Positions 7,434-11,487 of a stretch of 11,487 nucleotides of DNA are shown here, piece by piece. The position numbers were made by a program, and so were the translations under genes. Below the pieces are notes generated by a model. That model ran no database searches. It saw only the letters and a program-made list of their open reading frames with translations, and was not told the DNA's origin. The stretch's first letter is position 1, and each line of letters starts with the position of its first letter. This DNA comes from an uncultured Prevotella sp. (GTDB lineage Bacteria > Bacteroidota > Bacteroidia > Bacteroidales > Bacteroidaceae): positions 1 to 11,487 of the forward strand of contig USDT01000051.1 of assembly GCA_900553465.1 (NCBI GenBank), given 5' to 3'.

Positions 7434-8050
7434 TAAACTATAAGCACCGTCCAGTAGGCCAGGAACCATCCTGTGACAAATCCCGTGACCACCTGTGCGA
7501 GTGTGTGCTGACGCAGAATCATGCGGCTTGTGCCCACTGCTCCGGCCAGTACGAGCACGAGGCAGAGCCACCATATGGGGTTGAACATGAAGATAAAGGC
7601 GAAAGCCATGAGTGCACCCGCCACTCCACCTATGGCCGCAGTATGGGTGGATATCTTCCACCATGTGTTGATGAGCGCGCACACAATCTGTATGAGCAGT
7701 GCTGCTATGAGTATACTTATCATGAAATGCGGTATGTGGAACAGCGCCATGACGTAGCAGCATGCGAAGTAACACACTATGGATATGACGTAAGGCACGG
7801 CTCGCCGCTCCTTCACTCCGAGCTGATGCAGGGTCCATCCGCGGTTGCGTCGGTAGACACGGATGAGCAGTGTGGGCGCGAGAATGGTGAAAATGTAAAC
7901 CAGCGCGAGCACCGTGAGTTTGTATTGCCATGGCAGCAGACTTAGATAACTGAACGTGAAAAGAGCTATCAGTCCTACCAACGACAGATAGAACGGTGTG
8001 AAAATGATGCTCATTATCCTTGCTGCCAGAATTATTGTTTTTCCTTCCAT
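7433..8050 (-). CDS. PAP2 superfamily-like integral membrane protein
   Basis: This small membrane protein of 205 residues has about six hydrophobic segments and a PAP2 (phosphatidic acid phosphatase type 2) layout. Family members remove phosphate from lipid phosphates such as undecaprenyl diphosphate or phosphatidate at the membrane. The three motifs are recognisable but degenerate: KERRAVPY (80-87) for C1, KISTHTAA (132-139) for C2 with Ser134 and His136, and SRMILRQHTLAQ (175-186) for C3. In C3, Ser175, Arg176 and His182 have the standard spacing, but Gln186 replaces the usual Asp. C2 has STH where PSGH is typical. The gene begins 49 bases after the rpoN stop, so both are probably on one transcript. 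Substrate is unknown, and activity may be altered or absent. Confidence 0.78.
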   Translation of the reverse strand: MEGKTIILAARIMSIIFTPFYLSLVGLIALFTFSYLSLLPWQYKLTVLALVYIFTILAPTLLIRVYRRNRGWTLHQLGVKERRAVPYVISIVCYFACCYVMALFHIPHFMISILIAALLIQIVCALINTWWKISTHTAAIGGVAGALMAFAFIFMFNPIWWLCLVLVLAGAVGTSRMILRQHTLAQVVTGFVTGWFLAYWTVLIV

Positions 8051-8099
8051 TTGTCTATTGCTTGTGTCACAGTTGTTGCCGTCTTGCTTTTTCGGGCCG

Positions 8100-9605
8100 T
8101 CATTTGCGCAGGCGTGCCACCGGTATGCCCAGCTGCTCGCGGTATTTTGCCACGGTGCGCCGTGCTATGGGATAGCCCAGTGCGGCCATTTCCTTGGTTA
8201 TGGCGTCGTCGCTCTTGGGTTTGCTCTTGTCTTCCTTGGCAATGATGTCCTTGAGAGCCATCTTTATCTTGCGCGTGGACATCTCCTCGCCGTCGCCCGT
8301 GGTGTATCCGTCGGAGAAGAAGAAGCGCAGAGGGAACGTGCCCCAGTTGGTCTGCACGTACTTCACGTTGCTCACACGCGATATCGTAGAGATGTCGAGT
8401 CCCGTCTTGTCTGATATGTTTTTCAGAATCATCGGGCGCAGGTCGGCCTCGTCGCCGTCGAGGAAGAACTTGCGCTGCCAGTCTATTATGGCCTGCATGG
8501 TGATGCGCAGAGTGTGCTGACGCTGTTTCACGGCCTCGATGAATCCCTGCGCACGGCTCACCTTCTCCTTGGCATAGAGCAACGCTTCCTTGTCGCGGCG
8601 CGTCATGTTTGCCTTGTTGTTGCGGTAGGTATCCACGAGCTCGGCAAACGATGGCGACACCTTCAGCTCGGGCACGTTGCCCGTGTTGAGTGTGAATGTT
8701 ATGTCGCCGGCGTCGCTTGTGTCCACAATGAAGTCGGGGGTTATCTGCTGCAGGTTGCTGCCCTGCGTCTCGCCGAGCGACGCTCCCGGTTTGGGATTGA
8801 GGCGTCGCAGTTCGTCCTGCAGACGCTGAGTTGTGGTATCGTTTATGTCGAGTGCGGCCTGTATCTTGTTCCAGTGTTTCTTTGTGAACTCGTCGAAGTG
8901 GTTTTCCACCACTTCCCTCATCAGTCTTTTCGTCTCGCTGTCTGGTCTGCGCTCTATCTGCAGCAGCAGACACTCCTGCAAAGAGTGCGCTCCTATGCCC
9001 GCCGGATCGAATGTCTGCAGTATGGCTACTATGCGGTCCACCTCTTCGGGCGTCACGTCGATGTTGTAGTATATGGTCAGCTCGTCGCTGATGCTTTCCG
9101 AATCCTTGCGCAGCAGACCGTCGTCGTCGAGCGAACCGATGATGTATTCCATCACCTCTGTGCTCTTTTCGTCGAGGTCGGTCTCACCCATCTGCTCCTT
9201 CAGTTTGTCATAGAACGATGTGGTGTCGCCGTATACCTTCTCCTCATACTCCGCTCCGTTGTTCTCTTCGCGGTTATACAGCGCCGGCATCTCGTCGTCG
9301 CGGCCTATGTTCTCCAGCGCGTTGTTGAGCGCATCATCGCGTTCCTCGCGTTCCTGCATGGTGTCGAAGTCGCCTTCCGAGGCGTCGCTGTCGTCGTGGT
9401 CGTCGCCAGTGTCGGCCATTGCGGCAGCCGAATCGTCGTGCGGCAATGCTTCGAGCGCGGGGTTGTCGTCAATCTCCGCGTTGATGTTCTCCTCAAGCTC
9501 GGCCAACGGCATTTCGAGAAGTCTCACCTGCAACATCTGTTGCTGCGAGAGCTTCTGCACCTGCTGCAGTTTCTGTTCCTGTGACTGTATGAGTTTCTGA
9601 GCCAT
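8100..9605 (-). CDS. rpoN: RNA polymerase sigma-54 factor
   Basis: RpoN directs RNA polymerase to -24/-12 promoters and needs an AAA+ enhancer-binding activator to open DNA. The 501 residues show the full domain order. Residues 1-50 are the Gln-rich region I (QKLQQVQKLSQQQMLQVRLL), which contacts activators. Residues about 55-125 are the acidic region II. The core-binding region includes LQTFDPAGIGAHSLQECLLLQ (196-216). The helix-turn-helix region includes DISTISRVSNVKYVQT (404-419). The RpoN box ARRTVAKYRE is at 481-490. Length is normal. The start at 9605 gives a complete region I. A Bacteroides-type promoter lies about 90 bases upstream. No activator gene is in the window, and a by-eye search found no convincing TGGCAC-N5-TTGC site, so its targets lie elsewhere. 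Confidence 0.97.
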   Translation of the reverse strand: MAQKLIQSQEQKLQQVQKLSQQQMLQVRLLEMPLAELEENINAEIDDNPALEALPHDDSAAAMADTGDDHDDSDASEGDFDTMQEREERDDALNNALENIGRDDEMPALYNREENNGAEYEEKVYGDTTSFYDKLKEQMGETDLDEKSTEVMEYIIGSLDDDGLLRKDSESISDELTIYYNIDVTPEEVDRIVAILQTFDPAGIGAHSLQECLLLQIERRPDSETKRLMREVVENHFDEFTKKHWNKIQAALDINDTTTQRLQDELRRLNPKPGASLGETQGSNLQQITPDFIVDTSDAGDITFTLNTGNVPELKVSPSFAELVDTYRNNKANMTRRDKEALLYAKEKVSRAQGFIEAVKQRQHTLRITMQAIIDWQRKFFLDGDEADLRPMILKNISDKTGLDISTISRVSNVKYVQTNWGTFPLRFFFSDGYTTGDGEEMSTRKIKMALKDIIAKEDKSKPKSDDAITKEMAALGYPIARRTVAKYREQLGIPVARLRK

Positions 9606-9695
9606 GTATACGTGAAATTGATGTTTGTAAAAAGACAGTGCCGGCCTGCCCTGTGCGGATCTGTTTCCTTATTGTCGGGCGCAGACTGTCTTTTG

Positions 9696-9727
9696 CAAAG
9701 TTATAAAAATTATTGTGGCTCATCAAA
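9696..9727 (-). promoter_or_regulatory. Predicted rpoN promoter (Bacteroides primary sigma type)
   Basis: On the minus strand TTTG (9724-9727) is followed by 20 bases and then TAACTTTG (9696-9703). This fits the Bacteroides primary-sigma consensus of TTTG near -33 and TAnnTTTG near -7. Transcription would start near 9690, giving a leader of roughly 85 bases before rpoN. Position and spacing support it strongly, but no start site has been measured. Confidence 0.7.
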
Positions 9728-9782
9728 GAAAATAATGAAAATAATGTTTATGCCAAGTAGGAGTTATTTAGTTATAAAAATT
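9699..9782. repeat. 13-bp direct repeat AGTTATAAAAATT flanking the rpoN/R-M junction
   Basis: Identical copies lie at 9699-9711, overlapping the rpoN -7 box, and at 9770-9782, four bases from the stop codon of the methyltransferase gene. They bracket the boundary where base composition changes from about 50% GC to about 30%. They may be a relic of the insertion of the restriction module or a chance match in AT-rich DNA. Confidence 0.5.
9729..9746. repeat. Tandem 9-bp duplication AAAATAATG
   Basis: AAAATAATG occurs twice with no gap at 9729-9737 and 9738-9746, immediately upstream of the rpoN -33 box on the minus strand. It may reflect slippage or an A-rich upstream promoter element. The function is unknown. 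Confidence 0.5.
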
Positions 9783-9785
9783 GTA

Positions 9786-10661
9786 TCAGAATGGAATATT
9801 GTAATAATCATCAAGACAGTCGCATACCTTATATTCTTTTTTATCATCTATGAAAGATAAGTCTTTTATCTTTTTATGATACTTTTCCCTTATTTCAATA
9901 TTATCTATTTCTATACGACGAAGTCTGCTAATATTAAGAAACTCTTTTTCTTTGTCGATACCAAGAAATCTTCTTCCTGTTAATGAAGCTGCGATACCTG
10001 TTGTACTGCTTCCGCAAAAAGGATCAAGAATCCAATCACCATTATGAGATGATGCTAGGATAATTCTTGTAAGTAGTGATAATGGTTTTTGTGTTGGGTG
10101 TTTGCCAAAAGTTTTTTCCCAACGTGCAATAGCAGGAAATTGCCACACGTCGGTCATCTGTTTGTTATTATTAATATGCTTCATTAGTTCATAATTATAG
10201 TAGTGAGGAACTTTTACGTTCTTTCTTGCCCATATTATGAACTCTGTGGAATATTTAAAATATCTACATGAAATATTAGGTGGCGGATTTGTTTTGACCC
10301 ATGTTATTATATTTAAAATTTTGAATCCGGTTTCTGTAAGGCAATTAGCGATAGAGAAAATATTATGATATGTTCCACTTATCCAGATTGTTCCGTTTTC
10401 TTTTAGTTTTTCACGGCAGGCTAGAATCCAATCACGATTAAACGAATTTATATAGTCAAGATTTCTTCCTTTGTCCCAGCTTCCTTTATCTACACAAACA
10501 ATCTTTCCACTTTGTACACTTATTCCACCATTTGACAAAAAATATGGTGGGTCTGCAAATATCATATCAAACTTAAATGAAAATTTCTTTAAAAGCTCAA
10601 AGGAATCTCCATGCAATAGGGTAAAATCGCGATTATATGAACGATAATATGGCTTAATCAT
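9786..10661 (-). CDS. dpnA: DpnA/MboC-type adenine-N6 DNA methyltransferase (predicted GATC)
   Basis: This protective methyltransferase of a type II restriction-modification system would methylate adenine, predicted in GATC. The 291 residues have the beta-class order, with the catalytic motif before the SAM-binding motif: FADPPYFLSNGG (35-46, DPPY at 37-40), then HPTQKP (188-193) and DPFCGSSTTG (213-222, SAM binding). Stretches such as SNGGIS, ITWVKTNPPPN and STEFIIWARKN resemble DpnA of the pneumococcal DpnII system, which can also modify single-stranded DNA. It is about 20 residues longer than DpnA, with an extra charged C-terminal tail (about 270-291). The start ATG overlaps the endonuclease stop (ATGA), so translation is probably coupled. 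The gene is far more AT-rich than rpoN next to it, suggesting transfer. Site specificity is inferred from family and partner. Confidence 0.93.
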   Translation of the reverse strand: MIKPYYRSYNRDFTLLHGDSFELLKKFSFKFDMIFADPPYFLSNGGISVQSGKIVCVDKGSWDKGRNLDYINSFNRDWILACREKLKENGTIWISGTYHNIFSIANCLTETGFKILNIITWVKTNPPPNISCRYFKYSTEFIIWARKNVKVPHYYNYELMKHINNNKQMTDVWQFPAIARWEKTFGKHPTQKPLSLLTRIILASSHNGDWILDPFCGSSTTGIAASLTGRRFLGIDKEKEFLNISRLRRIEIDNIEIREKYHKKIKDLSFIDDKKEYKVCDCLDDYYNIPF

Positions 10662-11455
10662 TTTATCTTAATCATTAATCCAAATTCTATTTTTATTTTT
10701 GATATAAAATCATCAATAGTTGTTAGATTGTATATTCCTGGAATTATAGAATATGCCTCCTCTAGTTTATTTCTTGCTGATTCCCAACCTATACCATCTG
10801 TAATCCAGATAAACTCATAATCGGGAAACTTATTAATTTTAGGAGCTATCTCTGAATAAGAACGTGCCACCTCGTTAAGTTTTGATCCGCCTGTGGTATA
10901 AAAATTTACTTCAATAAGATATGTTTTTTGTGGCGAATGGATTACATAATCAAAACGTTTTATATCTTTTCCAAGACATTTCATTTCATCAAACTCAGTT
11001 GAGTTGACTTCCATTCTGAAAGGAATATCATTTTCTGTGAAAATGTTGCAAATCCTTTCTGTCATTTGTTTACCAAATCTATTCTTACGTGCATTTGAAT
11101 CCAACCCAGTTTCAACTCCAAAAACGTAATCTACCAGATTAGTTATCTTTTTGTTTCTAAATATTTCTTCTAATCCAGTATCTTCGAGATATTCTAGAAC
11201 CTTTTCTGGTGTTTCAAAAAAATCAGTTAATAAACATGCTTCTTCATTTCTATTTAATGCATATTTATCATCTTCTTTGCGCACTGCCAATAAAATATCT
11301 AGTACACTGAAAACTTTTGGGTTTTCATCCCATAATTTCTTAACAGCATCTTGTATATCTTCTTTTCCAATAAGATAGTTTAGTTGATTTAGCTTTATAG
11401 AAATCTTATCAACATTGGCTGATATTTTATTAAAGGTGGGTTCTATCAATTCCAT
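10658..11455 (-). CDS. dpnB: DpnII/MboI-family type II restriction endonuclease (predicted GATC)
   Basis: This endonuclease is predicted to cut unmethylated GATC in foreign DNA. The 265 residues resemble R.DpnII along most of their length. Conserved blocks include NLVDYVFGVETGLDSNARKN (106-125), KRFDYVI (166-172), YLIEVNFYTTGGSKLNEVAR (179-198) and EFIWITDGIGWESARNKLEE (214-233). Asp169 and Glu182 fit the PD-(D/E)XK-like active site, with Asn184 at the usual Lys position, as in DpnII (IEVN). The ATG at 11455 gives a length close to the roughly 280 of relatives. The leader is A-rich without a clear Shine-Dalgarno. The gene precedes and overlaps the methyltransferase gene by 4 bases, the endonuclease-then-second-methyltransferase order I recall for MboI. 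The sequence is strongly AT-rich. Functional status looks intact; specificity is inferred by homology. Confidence 0.94.
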   Translation of the reverse strand: MELIEPTFNKISANVDKISIKLNQLNYLIGKEDIQDAVKKLWDENPKVFSVLDILLAVRKEDDKYALNRNEEACLLTDFFETPEKVLEYLEDTGLEEIFRNKKITNLVDYVFGVETGLDSNARKNRFGKQMTERICNIFTENDIPFRMEVNSTEFDEMKCLGKDIKRFDYVIHSPQKTYLIEVNFYTTGGSKLNEVARSYSEIAPKINKFPDYEFIWITDGIGWESARNKLEEAYSIIPGIYNLTTIDDFISKIKIEFGLMIKIK

Positions 11456-11487
11456 TTTTTATTTCTTGCATAAGGCAGCAGAACCCT
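11456..11487 (-). other. Right edge; possible tail of an upstream gene
   Basis: Only 32 bases remain upstream of the endonuclease start. On the minus strand one frame reads GSAALCKK and stops at a TAA three bases before the endonuclease ATG. A second reads RVLLPYARNKKWN and stops inside the endonuclease gene. Either could be the C-terminus of the Dam-type first methyltransferase expected in a DpnII/MboI module, but the tail is too short to identify. Confidence 0.25.

Noticed and set aside
8032..8973. Minus-strand open frame of 313 codons overlapping rpoN and the PAP2-like gene
   Set aside because: It reads rpoN in another frame and gives an Arg/His/Gln-rich product with no recognisable domain.
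8514..9584. Plus-strand open frame of 356 codons
   Set aside because: It is antisense to rpoN, and its Val/Leu/His-rich translation mirrors the acidic and Gln-rich codons of rpoN.
1..11487. Sigma-54 promoter sites for RpoN
   Set aside because: Several TGGCAC or GGCAC strings were inspected, but none had TTGC at the right spacing.

Overview
The window looks like a chromosomal segment from a Bacteroidales bacterium, probably Prevotella- or Bacteroides-like. The reasons are the long 617-residue IspG, a secreted GH92 glycosidase, a sigma-54 factor next to a small PAP2-like membrane protein, and a promoter upstream of rpoN that fits the Bacteroides pattern (TTTG, 20 bases, TAnnTTTG). All eight genes I support lie on the minus strand, so transcription runs from high to low coordinates. 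No rRNA, tRNA, CRISPR array or insertion sequence was seen.

In the direction of transcription, the layout has four parts. (1) 11455-9786 is an AT-rich (about 25-33% GC in sampled rows) DpnII/MboI-type restriction-modification module. An endonuclease gene overlaps by 4 bases a DpnA/MboC-type adenine methyltransferase gene. The Dam-type first methyltransferase expected in such systems would lie beyond the right edge. (2) 9785-9606 is a junction of about 180 bases with two short direct repeats and the rpoN promoter. (3) 9605-4902 is a compact housekeeping run at about 50-60% GC: rpoN, a PAP2-like membrane protein, purE and ispG, with gaps of 49, 86 and 84 bases. (4) 4901-1 is lower in GC. A 361-base intergenic region rich in small repeats and palindromes is followed by a GH92 alpha-mannosidase-like enzyme with an extra N-terminal carbohydrate-binding-like region, then a YghZ-type aldo/keto reductase, then about 300 bases with no convincing gene and one perfect stem-loop.

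The genes are not one functional system. The restriction module looks like an acquired defence island placed directly upstream of rpoN, whose own promoter remains. The housekeeping genes serve transcription, purine synthesis and isoprenoid synthesis. The GH92 enzyme is for glycan use but has no SusC/SusD partners here. The findings most worth checking are the low number of GATC sites across the window (15 by hand count), the HGNE sequence in the GH92 active-site region, the His-to-Ala change in PurE, the Asp-to-Gln change in the PAP2 protein, and the repeat-rich region upstream of the GH92 gene. I see no clearly new multigene system.
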